Shown: piece by piece, positions 1-7,726 of the stretch
Position numbering within the stretch: position 1 is the stretch's first letter
Layout: every line of letters starts with the position of its first letter
Source of the DNA: Bacteroidota bacterium
GTDB lineage: Bacteria > Bacteroidota > Bacteroidia > Chitinophagales > Chitinophagaceae
Assembly: GCA_023422565.1 (NCBI GenBank)
Contig: JAFAGR010000052.1
Coordinates: 1 to 50,940 of the forward strand
Direction: 5' to 3'
Length of the DNA: 50,940 bases
The notes under the pieces: model-generated
Told to the model about the DNA's origin: nothing
The model's database searches: none
The model's input: only the letters and a program-made list of their open reading frames with translations
Translations under genes and position numbers: made by a program

Positions 1-30
1 TTTTAAACCTGCTTAGCATCATAAAAGGCA

Positions 31-74
31 TTGATGATTCTCATTCCCCGTTGCGGTTCCCTCCTCTAAGTTTG
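31..74 (+). promoter_or_regulatory. candidate Fnr/Crp-type promoter of ccoI
   Basis: A -7 element of the Bacteroidota type, TAAGTTTG, lies at 67-74. Upstream at 31-44 is TTGAT-GATT-CTCAT, which matches 8 of 10 defined positions of the Fnr consensus TTGAT-N4-ATCAA. Its centre (37.5) is 36.5 bases before the last G of the -7 element, or about -40 relative to a start near base 78, the position expected for a class II activator. The ccoS promoter has the identical geometry. No -33 TTG is seen at normal spacing, which fits activator dependence. The role is inferred. Confidence 0.55.
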
Positions 75-94
75 CCGTTCAAAATTTCAACGCA

Positions 95-2503
95 ATCAAA
101 GCCAATCATCCAACCTCCTGTTATCATTGTGGTGATCCCTGCAATGGCGATATCACTGCAAAGGAACATTCCTTCTGCTGCCAGGGCTGCAGGCAGGTAT
201 TCTTACTGCTCGACGAGAATAATCTTTGCGCGTATTACCGCTTTGATGAAAATCCCGGGATCAAAGCCAGAGGAAAATTTGTTTCCGGAAATTTTGCTTA
301 CCTGGACGACGAGTCGGTGATAAACCAGCTGGCGCGCTTCAGGAGCGACACCCGCATAAATGTTTTGTTTGAACTGCCGCAGGTGCATTGTACATCCTGT
401 GTTTATCTTCTTGAAAATCTGCATAGGATAGAAGAAGGGATTAGTCAAAGCACCGTGAACTTTTATAAGAAGGAAGTGTTTATCTCCTTTGATCCGCAGA
501 AAATTTCCCTTAGGTCAGTTGTGGAGTTGCTTGCCTTCATCGGCTATGAGCCCTCAATCAGCCTGAAAGAGAGGGAAACCACAAGAAATAAATCAGTCAG
601 CCGAAAGAAGATATTTCATCTTGGTTTGGCAGGTTTTTGTTTTTCGAATATCATGATGCTCAGTTTTCCTGAATATTTTTCATCTGGAAAAATTCTCGAA
701 GCCGGTTTGCAGGAAACTTTCACGTGGCTAATTTTTGCATTATCCCTTCCCGTACTTTTTATCAGCGCTTCCGCCATTTTCATTTCTGCATTTAAGGGGT
801 TACGCCAGAAAGACCTGAACATTGATGTGCCCATCGCGCTTGCTATTGTTATGACCTTCGGAAGAAGTTATTACGAAATTTTTACAGGTACCGGTGCGGG
901 CTTTCTTGATTCGGGCACCGGTATTATCTTTTTCATGCTTGTGGGCCGCTGGTTTCAGGCAAAAACAAATGATTCGCTTGCTTTTGATCGTGACTATCAG
1001 TCGTATTTTCCCCTGGGCGTCACGGTTAGTTCCGGCGGAAAGGAAACGAATATTCCGGTTACCAAACTTAATGTGGGAGACACTGTAATCCTTAAATCGG
1101 AAGAAATGCTTCCGGCCGATGCTGTGCTTGAAGAAGGGCAGGCTCTGATGGATTATAGTTTTGTTACCGGCGAAAATGACCCTGTCAGCAGAAATGAGGG
1201 AGATGTATTGTATGCCGGCGGAAAACAAAAGGGTGGAAGGCTTGTATTAAAAGTGATAAAAGCGCCATCGCAGAGTTATATAACCGAGCTGTGGAACAAC
1301 GAGGTCTTCAGTGATAAGCAGCAGAATCGCGAGTCTTTCGTTCATCCATGGAGCAGGTATTTTACCATAGTCCTTTTATCACTGGCTGTACTTACGGGTG
1401 CCTTCTGGTATGTTTATGATCAGTCAAAGATTCTCCCCGCAGTAACGGCAATGCTGATCGTGGCCTGCCCTTGTTCACTTCTTCTCTCTTCCACATTTAC
1501 ATTCGGCGGCATGCTGCGTTATTTTGGAAAAAACAAACTGTTTCTCAAAAATTCGATGATTATCGAACAACTGGCAGCAGTAGATACAATAGTATTTGAT
1601 AAAACCGGAACGGTTACGGAAAGCGAGAAAGGCGATGTGCGTTTTAACGGAGAGCGCCTCACTGCCAATGAGCGGCAGGCGCTGAAGAGAGTGGCTTCGC
1701 AATCATCCCACACACTTAGCATTCAGGTAGCGCAAAGTATGAATGAGGATGATGAAGTTGTTGCCCTTGCCGTAAACGATTTTAAAGAGTATAGCGGAAA
1801 AGGAGTGGAGGCGAAGGTGAACGACCGTTTGGTACGCCTCGGATCATCTTCCTTCATGGGTGCAAACCTGTCGCCCGCTGCGGCTGACGGATCACGGGTG
1901 TATGTGGCAATAGACGGAATTGAAAAAGGTTATTTCGAGATAAGGAATAAGTATCGCGAGGGTTTTAAAAGAATGATCTGGAGCCTCACTTCATCAGGAT
2001 ATGATGTTCATTTACTTTCCGGAGACAATGCATCGGAACAAAAAAGGCTTAGAAAATATTTTGGCAATGATCTCGTCACACATTTCAACGCTTCACCGCA
2101 GGATAAACTTGCTTATGTAAAGGAACTTCAACAGCAAGGCAGGCATGTTCTTATGGTAGGAGATGGTTTGAATGATGCCGGTGCCCTGAAGCAAAGTGAT
2201 GTGGGAATTGCCGTCAGTGACCAGTCCTCGCGGTTTACGCCGGCAAGCGACGGAATTCTTGACGGTGAACATGTTACTTCACTAAAGAACTTTTTGAAGT
2301 ACGCTAAGTCGGCAAAACGAATGATCAGCCTTGGATTCGGACTTTCCATCCTTTATAATTTTGTGGGCTTATCCTTCGCGATGCAGGCAAAGCTATCTCC
2401 GCTTGTGGCCGCTATTCTTATGCCTGCAAGCTCAATTTCCATTGTCGCCCTGGCAGGTTTGCTCTGTGCATGGATGGCAAAACGAAGTGGTCTTGCCGGG
2501 TGA
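95..2503 (+). CDS. ccoI: CcoI/FixI copper-transporting P1B-type ATPase, no canonical start codon
   Basis: Inner-membrane ATPase expected to move copper for assembly of the cbb3 oxidase encoded just downstream. In order it has an N-terminal Cys cluster (CYHCGDPC, then CCQGC, around residues 9-32), an HMA-like domain with CTSC, membrane helices, the copper-site CPC at residues 458-460, the phosphorylation motif DKTGT near 502, and GDGLND. The usual His-Pro of the nucleotide domain reads His-Thr (residues 539-540). The frame is open from base 38, but there is no ATG, GTG or TTG in frame before GTG 317, which would remove the Cys cluster. The ATC at 95 lies after the inferred promoter and would give a plausible short N-terminus, so I place the start there as inference. 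A base error turning ATG into ATC is the main alternative. About 802 residues, usual for the family. Confidence 0.88.
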   Translation: MKANHPTSCYHCGDPCNGDITAKEHSFCCQGCRQVFLLLDENNLCAYYRFDENPGIKARGKFVSGNFAYLDDESVINQLARFRSDTRINVLFELPQVHCTSCVYLLENLHRIEEGISQSTVNFYKKEVFISFDPQKISLRSVVELLAFIGYEPSISLKERETTRNKSVSRKKIFHLGLAGFCFSNIMMLSFPEYFSSGKILEAGLQETFTWLIFALSLPVLFISASAIFISAFKGLRQKDLNIDVPIALAIVMTFGRSYYEIFTGTGAGFLDSGTGIIFFMLVGRWFQAKTNDSLAFDRDYQSYFPLGVTVSSGGKETNIPVTKLNVGDTVILKSEEMLPADAVLEEGQALMDYSFVTGENDPVSRNEGDVLYAGGKQKGGRLVLKVIKAPSQSYITELWNNEVFSDKQQNRESFVHPWSRYFTIVLLSLAVLTGAFWYVYDQSKILPAVTAMLIVACPCSLLLSSTFTFGGMLRYFGKNKLFLKNSMIIEQLAAVDTIVFDKTGTVTESEKGDVRFNGERLTANERQALKRVASQSSHTLSIQVAQSMNEDDEVVALAVNDFKEYSGKGVEAKVNDRLVRLGSSSFMGANLSPAAADGSRVYVAIDGIEKGYFEIRNKYREGFKRMIWSLTSSGYDVHLLSGDNASEQKRLRKYFGNDLVTHFNASPQDKLAYVKELQQQGRHVLMVGDGLNDAGALKQSDVGIAVSDQSSRFTPASDGILDGEHVTSLKNFLKYAKSAKRMISLGFGLSILYNFVGLSFAMQAKLSPLVAAILMPASSISIVALAGLLCAWMAKRSGLAG

Positions 2504-2521
2504 TTGAAGTCATAAAATGGT

Positions 2522-2565
2522 TTGACTGACATCATTCCCTGCGTTTAACAGGCCTTTTACTTTTG
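2522..2565 (+). promoter_or_regulatory. candidate Fnr/Crp-type promoter of ccoS-ccoNOQP
   Basis: TTGAC-TGAC-ATCAT at 2522-2535 matches 8 of 10 positions of the Fnr consensus. A TAnnTTTG -7 element, TACTTTTG, follows at 2558-2565. The box centre (2528.5) is 36.5 bases before the last G of the -7 element, identical to the promoter at 31-74. It would give the oxidase structural genes their own start, separate from ccoI. The sequence and spacing are directly visible. Binding by an Fnr/Crp-type protein is inferred. Confidence 0.55.
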
Positions 2566-2585
2566 GGCTTCTCAAAAAACATCCC

Positions 2586-2750
2586 GTGAGCGTTCTATTC
2601 ATTCTTATTGCTATCAGCATGATCCTCGCCGGAGCTTTTCTTATGGTTTTTTTCTGGAATGTAAAGTCGGGCCAGTATGATGATGACTATACGCCATCGG
2701 TCCGGATGCTTTTTGAAGAGGAACGCGAGTCCGAAAACAAAAACAATTAA
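2586..2750 (+). CDS. ccoS: CcoS, cbb3 oxidase assembly protein
   Basis: Small 54-residue single-span membrane protein needed in other bacteria for cofactor insertion into cbb3 oxidase. It starts at GTG with the family N-terminus (VSVLFILIAIS). One hydrophobic helix is followed by the hallmark stretch FFWNVKSGQYDDDYTPSVRM, and a charged tail ends in SENKNN. The length is typical. It lies between ccoI and ccoNO, and its stop is 14 bases before the ccoNO start. The gene is short and begins with GTG, so automated calling may miss it. Confidence 0.9.
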   Translation: MSVLFILIAISMILAGAFLMVFFWNVKSGQYDDDYTPSVRMLFEEERESENKNN

Positions 2751-2764
2751 ATCAAAATCAGACG

Positions 2765-4888
2765 ATGCAGGTTGAAAAGTTTTATTACGACAACAAGATT
2801 GTAAGAAATTTCGCATACGCCACCATGATATGGGGTGTTGTTGGTATGCTCGCCGGGTTGTGGGTTTCCCTGCAATTGGTTTTTCCTTCACTCAACATTA
2901 CGCAGTACGGATCTTTCGGCCGCCTGAGGCCTCTGCACACTAATGCGGTGATCTTCGCATTTGTTGGAAATGGAATTTTCTTCGGTGTTTATTATTCCCT
3001 GCAAAGATTATGTAAGGCGAGAATGTACAGTGATGTATTAAGTAAGATACATTTCTGGGGATGGCAGTTGATCATTGTTGCGGCAGCTATTACGCTTCCT
3101 CTCGGCGCCACCAGCGGTAAGGAGTATGCCGAGTTAGAGTGGCCGATTGATATTGCGATCACGCTGATGTGGGTTGTATTCGGATGGAATATGTTTGGAA
3201 CTATTCTTAAACGCCGCGAGCGGCACCTGTACGTAGCGATCTGGTTTTACATTGCCACTTTTGTTACTGTTGCTGTGCTTCACATAGTAAACTCTTTCGA
3301 AATTCCCGTTACCTTTCTCAAAAGTTATTCATGGTACGCAGGCGTGCAAGACGCGCTTGTGCAGTGGTGGTACGGGCATAATGCCGTTGCTTTCTTTTTA
3401 ACCACACCTTACCTCGGGCTGATGTATTATTACCTGCCCAAGGCTGCAAACAGGCCGGTATACTCTTACAAGCTTAGTATAATACATTTCTGGTCTTTGA
3501 TATTCCTTTATATATGGGCCGGCCCGCATCACCTGTTGTACACGGCATTGCCCAATTGGGCGCAATCTCTTGGCGTTGTGTTCAGTGTAATGTTGTTATT
3601 TCCCAGCTGGGGTGGTATGATAAACGGGTTGCTCACTCTTCGTGGCGCATGGGATAAGGTTCGTGATGATGTTATTCTGAAATTTATGGTGGTTGCAGTA
3701 ACGGCGTATGGTATGGCAACCTTTGAAGGGCCTATGCTTTCCTTAAAGTCTGTAAGCGCCATTAGCCATTATACAGACTGGATCGTGGCGCACGTGCATG
3801 TTGGCGGACTTGGCTGGAACGGAATGCTGACCTTTGGTATACTATACTGGCTCGTTCCCAAAATTTTCAGCACTCCGCTTCACTCAAAGAAACTTGCGAG
3901 CACTCACTTCTGGCTTGCCACGCTTGGAATTATCTTCTATGCGGTACCGTTATACTGGGCCGGTTTCACACAAAGCAGTATGTGGAAACAATTTACAGAA
4001 AGTGGCCAGCTGAAGTATTCCTTCCTGGAAACAGTTACCTATATGAAGCCCTTCTACGCGATGCGTTCGCTTGGAGGAACATTATACCTTATCGGCGCCA
4101 TTATCATGCTTTACAATTTGTACCGCACGGTGCGGGCAGGAAAGCTGGTGGCGAACGAAGCTGCGGAAGCGGCACCGCTTGAAAAGATCGTTGTGGCGCA
4201 TAAAGGGGAACACTGGCACAGGAAGATAGAGCGCCGCCCTGTGCAGTTGCTGATCCTATCTCTCATTGTAATTCTTATCGGGGGAATTGTGGAATTCATG
4301 CCCACATTTCTCGTTAAATCAAATATACCAACCATCAGCAGTGTGAAGCCTTACACTCCGCTTGAATTGCAGGGCAGGGATTTGTATGTACGCGAAGGTT
4401 GCTATACCTGCCACTCGCAAATGATCAGGCCATTCCGAAGCGAAACTGAGCGCTATGGCGAATATTCGAAGGCGGGCGAATTTGTTTATGACCACCCGTT
4501 TCAGTGGGGAAGTAAAAGAACCGGTCCGGATCTCGCGCGTGAAGGAACCGGAAACTTGAAGAAATCGAATGCCTGGCATTTCCGTCACTTCCGTGAGCCA
4601 TCATCTATGAGTGAAGGGTCTATTATGCCGCCTTATGCTTTTATGCTGGAGAAAAATCTTGATACATCCACCACCTCGGCTAAAATAAGGGCGATGCAGA
4701 AACTCGGCGTGCCTTATCCCGACGGCTTTGATGCAAGGGCAAACAGGGTGTTGATGGAGCAGGCATCCTCTATTTCTTCAAGCCTGTTGGCAGACAGCAT
4801 TCGTGTTGCACCGCATAAAGAAGTAATTGCGCTTATCGCGTACATGCAAAGGCTTGGAGCCGATATCAATCACAATAAACCACAATAA
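2765..4888 (+). CDS. ccoNO: cbb3 cytochrome c oxidase subunits I and II fused (CcoNO)
   Basis: Catalytic core of the high-affinity terminal oxidase, reducing O2 to water at the inner membrane. Residues 1 to about 480 are the CcoN haem-copper subunit. Visible ligands are His58 and His345 (low-spin haem b), His343 (haem b3), and His205, His255 and His256 (CuB), each within a few positions of the corresponding residue in the Pseudomonas stutzeri enzyme as I recall it. Residues from about 500 form the membrane-anchored CcoO cytochrome, with a single c-type haem site CYTCH at 546-550 followed by SQMIRP. In Proteobacteria these are two genes, and the fusion is common in Bacteroidota. The 707-residue length fits. 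ccoQ starts two bases after the stop. Confidence 0.96.
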   Translation: MQVEKFYYDNKIVRNFAYATMIWGVVGMLAGLWVSLQLVFPSLNITQYGSFGRLRPLHTNAVIFAFVGNGIFFGVYYSLQRLCKARMYSDVLSKIHFWGWQLIIVAAAITLPLGATSGKEYAELEWPIDIAITLMWVVFGWNMFGTILKRRERHLYVAIWFYIATFVTVAVLHIVNSFEIPVTFLKSYSWYAGVQDALVQWWYGHNAVAFFLTTPYLGLMYYYLPKAANRPVYSYKLSIIHFWSLIFLYIWAGPHHLLYTALPNWAQSLGVVFSVMLLFPSWGGMINGLLTLRGAWDKVRDDVILKFMVVAVTAYGMATFEGPMLSLKSVSAISHYTDWIVAHVHVGGLGWNGMLTFGILYWLVPKIFSTPLHSKKLASTHFWLATLGIIFYAVPLYWAGFTQSSMWKQFTESGQLKYSFLETVTYMKPFYAMRSLGGTLYLIGAIIMLYNLYRTVRAGKLVANEAAEAAPLEKIVVAHKGEHWHRKIERRPVQLLILSLIVILIGGIVEFMPTFLVKSNIPTISSVKPYTPLELQGRDLYVREGCYTCHSQMIRPFRSETERYGEYSKAGEFVYDHPFQWGSKRTGPDLAREGTGNLKKSNAWHFRHFREPSSMSEGSIMPPYAFMLEKNLDTSTTSAKIRAMQKLGVPYPDGFDARANRVLMEQASSISSSLLADSIRVAPHKEVIALIAYMQRLGADINHNKPQ

Positions 4889-4890
4889 AA

Positions 4891-5082
4891 ATGTTCAAGT
4901 TTATTAAGCAGTATACTGAAACCATGACGGGGGCTGCATTTTACCCGATCTTCTCCCTGCTGGTTTTCTTTTTATTCTTTGTTGCACTATTAGTATATGT
5001 GCACCGGATGGATAAGGAAAGTGTGAAGAAGATATCATGCATTCCATTAACTGAGGAGGAAACTACTGATCCCGTTTTATAA
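4891..5082 (+). CDS. ccoQ: CcoQ-like small cbb3 oxidase subunit
   Basis: 63-residue protein with one hydrophobic helix (about residues 15-39) and a short charged tail ending in TTDPVL. Position and shape match CcoQ/FixQ, which stabilises the oxidase complex. It starts two bases after the ccoNO stop and is followed nine bases later by ccoP, so it is surely co-translated with them. Sequence conservation in this family is low, so the call rests mainly on context and topology. Confidence 0.8.
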   Translation: MFKFIKQYTETMTGAAFYPIFSLLVFFLFFVALLVYVHRMDKESVKKISCIPLTEEETTDPVL

Positions 5083-5091
5083 ATCAATCTT

Positions 5092-6231
5092 ATGTTTTTG
5101 AAAAATCACATGCTGAAATATTTGCTGGCCCTGATCGCTTTTGCATCGGCGCCACATGCGATGGCCCAAACTACGGAAGCTGCCAAAACAGAAACACCTA
5201 TCAACGCTATTGTTTTTGTATTTGTAGCCATCGCTTTAATTCTTGCCTTCGTAATATGGGGCCTTGGAAATGTTTTGCTTACGCTAACCCATGAGATGAT
5301 AAGAAAGAGGAAAGCCGTTTTACCCTTAACCCTTCTGGCCGTTTTCGTTTTACCTGGCTTTTCCTCTTATGGCCAGGACGCAGAGGTAGTAGCCGCTGCC
5401 ACTAATTATGGTGGTTTGTCGGCTACTTCTTTTTGGATTCTTGTTGCGGTGCTGTTCATTGAGATCGTGGCTATTGCCTTTCTTGTTTTTATGATACGAA
5501 GAGTGCAGGCCGAGTTTCAACCGCAGGCAGAAACATCAGAGAGTACATTAAGGGCCTGGTGGAGAAAGATCGATAACAGGTTTTTTACAAAAGCAGTTCC
5601 CGTAGAGCGCGAACAGGATATTCTGATCGACCATGATTATGATGGCATTCGTGAACTTGATAATTCCTTGCCTCCATGGTGGAAGTATGGTTTTTACGTA
5701 ACCATAGTTGCTTCGGTTATCTACATGCTGCATTTTCACGTGTTAGGTTCAGGAAAAGACCCGCATCAGGAATATGTTTTTGAAATGGAAAGGGCGGCCG
5801 CGCAGGTGCATGCATTCCAGGAGAAAGATCCCGGTAAAATCGATGAGAATAATCTTAAGATGCCTGATGCGGCAGGCCTGGCTGCGGGGGCGGCAATTTA
5901 CAACGCAAGCTGCTGGAGTTGTCATGGAAAACAACTTGAAGGCGGTGCGGGACCAAATCTTGTTGACAAATACTGGCTTCATAAAGGTTCCTTAACAGAC
6001 GTATACATGTCTATCAAGCATGGTTATCCTGATAAGGGCATGCAGGCCTGGGAGAAGAATTTTTCTCCTAAAGAGATCAATCAGCTCGCAGGCTATATAA
6101 AGTCTATGGCCGGTTCTAATCCGCCAAACGCGAAGTTACCTCAGGGAGACGTGTTTATTGAGGAAGGAGGTCCAACGGCCGCAGATTCTACAGTTGCGAA
6201 AGACAGCACATCCATCACAAAAAAGATCTAG
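5092..6231 (+). CDS. ccoP: cbb3 oxidase subunit III (CcoP), mono-haem, with doubled N-terminal membrane module
   Basis: Membrane-anchored cytochrome c that feeds electrons to the oxidase. The C-terminal cytochrome has one haem site, CWSCH (residues 274-278), with a later Met candidate ligand in KGMQAWEKNF. Proteobacterial CcoP has two haems. A FixP N-terminal domain is recognisable (LDNSLPPWWKYGF plus one helix). In front of it are two similar blocks: a signal-peptide-like stretch ending in AMAQ plus a helix, then a second signal-like stretch ending in SSYGQ plus another helix. The protein therefore has about five hydrophobic segments. The initiation ATG at 5092 is followed by a second Met at 5110 that would give a cleaner signal peptide. 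379 residues. Confidence 0.93.
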   Translation: MFLKNHMLKYLLALIAFASAPHAMAQTTEAAKTETPINAIVFVFVAIALILAFVIWGLGNVLLTLTHEMIRKRKAVLPLTLLAVFVLPGFSSYGQDAEVVAAATNYGGLSATSFWILVAVLFIEIVAIAFLVFMIRRVQAEFQPQAETSESTLRAWWRKIDNRFFTKAVPVEREQDILIDHDYDGIRELDNSLPPWWKYGFYVTIVASVIYMLHFHVLGSGKDPHQEYVFEMERAAAQVHAFQEKDPGKIDENNLKMPDAAGLAAGAAIYNASCWSCHGKQLEGGAGPNLVDKYWLHKGSLTDVYMSIKHGYPDKGMQAWEKNFSPKEINQLAGYIKSMAGSNPPNAKLPQGDVFIEEGGPTAADSTVAKDSTSITKKI

Positions 6232-6232
6232 C

Positions 6233-7069
6233 ATGGCAGAGGAGGAGTTATCAGGAAGTTTTCGCGATTCGGTGGCCACTATAACGAGTGAGGGTAAACG
6301 CAATTTCATTTTTCCCAAAAAACCAAAGGGAAGATTTTACCGTACCCGCACCTGGTTCAGCATTGCATACCTGGTCATATTCTTTACACTTCCCTTTATT
6401 AAATACAATGGCCTTCCCCTGTTTATGTTCAACATTTTTGAGAGGAAGTTCATACTGTTTGGAATGGTTTTCTGGCCGCAGGATTTCTTCATATTTGGAT
6501 TAGGCATGCTGACCTTCATCGTTTTTATAATTCTGTTTACAGCAGTGTTTGGCCGTGCTTTTTGTGGCTGGGCCTGTCCCCAAACGGTTTTTATGGAAAT
6601 GATTTTCAGGAAGATCGAATATTGGATAGATGGAGATTTTACGCGGCAACGCTTGTTGAAGAAGATGCCCTGGAATTCGGAAAAGATTAGGAAACGTGCA
6701 CTTAAGTTTGTTGCGTTTTACGGTATGTCTTTTCTTATCGCAAACTTTTTCCTTGCATACATTATTGGGATGGATTCCCTGATCACCTATATAACTGAGC
6801 CCGCGGCTCACCTTGGTACGTTCACAGCTTTAATGGCTTTTACCACAGTCTTCTTTTTAGTGTATTGGTGGTTTCGCGAGCAGGTGTGTATTGTGGTATG
6901 CCCTTATGGCCGTTTGCAGGGCGTTTTGCTCGATAAAAATTCTATCGTTGTCGCTTACGATTACAAGCGTGGCGATCCGCGGGGCAAGGTGCAAAAGCCA
7001 AAGGCTTCGCAAGTTGTCACTCCTGTAGAGCAGGTAACATCAATTTCAAAAGGAGGTGGCAATGAGTGA
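6233..7069 (+). CDS. ccoG: CcoG/FixG N-terminal half: polyferredoxin membrane domain
   Basis: N-terminal 278 residues of the cbb3 accessory oxidoreductase CcoG, reported in other bacteria to act on copper for oxidase maturation. It has five or so membrane helices and the conserved cysteine motifs CGWACPQTVFMEM and CIVVCPYGRLQGV, then the family stretch YDYKRGDPRGK. A normal CcoG would continue directly into two ferredoxin clusters. Here the frame runs into a linker and a TGA at 7067. The rest of the protein is read from the next gene in another frame, overlapping as ATGAGTGA. The start ATG 6233 follows one base after the ccoP stop. An upstream ATG at 6158 would overlap ccoP by over 70 bases and is less likely. 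Confidence 0.85.
   Translation: MAEEELSGSFRDSVATITSEGKRNFIFPKKPKGRFYRTRTWFSIAYLVIFFTLPFIKYNGLPLFMFNIFERKFILFGMVFWPQDFFIFGLGMLTFIVFIILFTAVFGRAFCGWACPQTVFMEMIFRKIEYWIDGDFTRQRLLKKMPWNSEKIRKRALKFVAFYGMSFLIANFFLAYIIGMDSLITYITEPAAHLGTFTALMAFTTVFFLVYWWFREQVCIVVCPYGRLQGVLLDKNSIVVAYDYKRGDPRGKVQKPKASQVVTPVEQVTSISKGGGNE
7048..7059 (+). promoter_or_regulatory. strong Shine-Dalgarno inside the split ccoG
   Basis: AAAAGGAGGTGG at 7048-7059 is nearly perfectly complementary to the 16S rRNA 3' end and sits a few bases before the ATG at 7062. Such sites are unusual in Bacteroidota, and most genes in this window have none. It would support independent or coupled initiation of the second ccoG half. Confidence 0.65.
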
Positions 7070-7715
7070 GAGTCTGAAGGCCGGGATAGAAGTTGAACTG
7101 GGAGATTGCATCGATTGTTTCGCCTGCGTGCGTGTTTGCCCTACAGGTATCGATATACGGAATGGAACTCAGTTGGAGTGCATTAACTGCACCGCCTGTA
7201 TGGATGCCTGTGATGCAATTATGGTAAGCCTTAATCGCCCTACAGGTTTAATCAGATACGCGTCAGAGAACACGATTCGTGAAGGAGTTAAGTTGAAGTT
7301 CACCAAACGTGTGAAAGCCTATTCCTTTCTTCTGCTTTTGCTTTTAGGCTTTCTTACTTTTCTTCTCGCTTCGCGAAGCGACATTGATGCCCGTTTGATG
7401 CGTACTGTTGGCGTGGCTTATAATTCTTTACCTGACGGTAGGATCAGCAATCTTTACAATTTGAAACTTGTTAATAAAACCCACAACGATATTCCGGTTG
7501 ACATAAGACTGGAAGGAAATAAGGGCGAACTGCAATTGATAAGTAACGATAAGATAATTAAAAAGGATGCCTATACCATGTTACAGTTCTTCCTAATAAT
7601 GAGGAGGGATGAGGTGGATAACTGGAAGACTGAATTCAATTTGGGGCTTTATCAAAATGGAAAGAAAATAAAAAACATTGAGGCCAAATTTATTGGCCCG
7701 GAAGTTTACAATTAA
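7062..7715 (+). CDS. ccoG: CcoG/FixG C-terminal half: two [4Fe-4S] ferredoxin motifs plus FixG C domain
   Basis: Second half of CcoG as a separate 217-residue frame. It opens with a linker, then two cysteine clusters for [4Fe-4S] centres (CIDCFACVRVCP and CINCTACMDACD) with the family signature PTGIDIRNGTQLEC between them. A transmembrane helix follows (about residues 85-104), then the Ig-like FixG C-terminal domain. The ATG at 7062 overlaps the stop of the first half (ATGAGTGA) and has a strong Shine-Dalgarno upstream. A GTG at 7056 is possible but less well placed. The two proteins presumably associate in the membrane to rebuild CcoG. A recent frameshift rescued by reinitiation is the alternative. 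Confidence 0.85.
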   Translation: MSESLKAGIEVELGDCIDCFACVRVCPTGIDIRNGTQLECINCTACMDACDAIMVSLNRPTGLIRYASENTIREGVKLKFTKRVKAYSFLLLLLLGFLTFLLASRSDIDARLMRTVGVAYNSLPDGRISNLYNLKLVNKTHNDIPVDIRLEGNKGELQLISNDKIIKKDAYTMLQFFLIMRRDEVDNWKTEFNLGLYQNGKKIKNIEAKFIGPEVYN

Positions 7716-7726
7716 AATTAATTAAA

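Noticed and set aside
7040..7072. Programmed +1 frameshift joining the two ccoG frames
   Set aside because: The overlap shows no slippery codon that could re-pair in the +1 frame, and the Shine-Dalgarno sits at normal initiation distance from ATG 7062. Reinitiation is the simpler reading.
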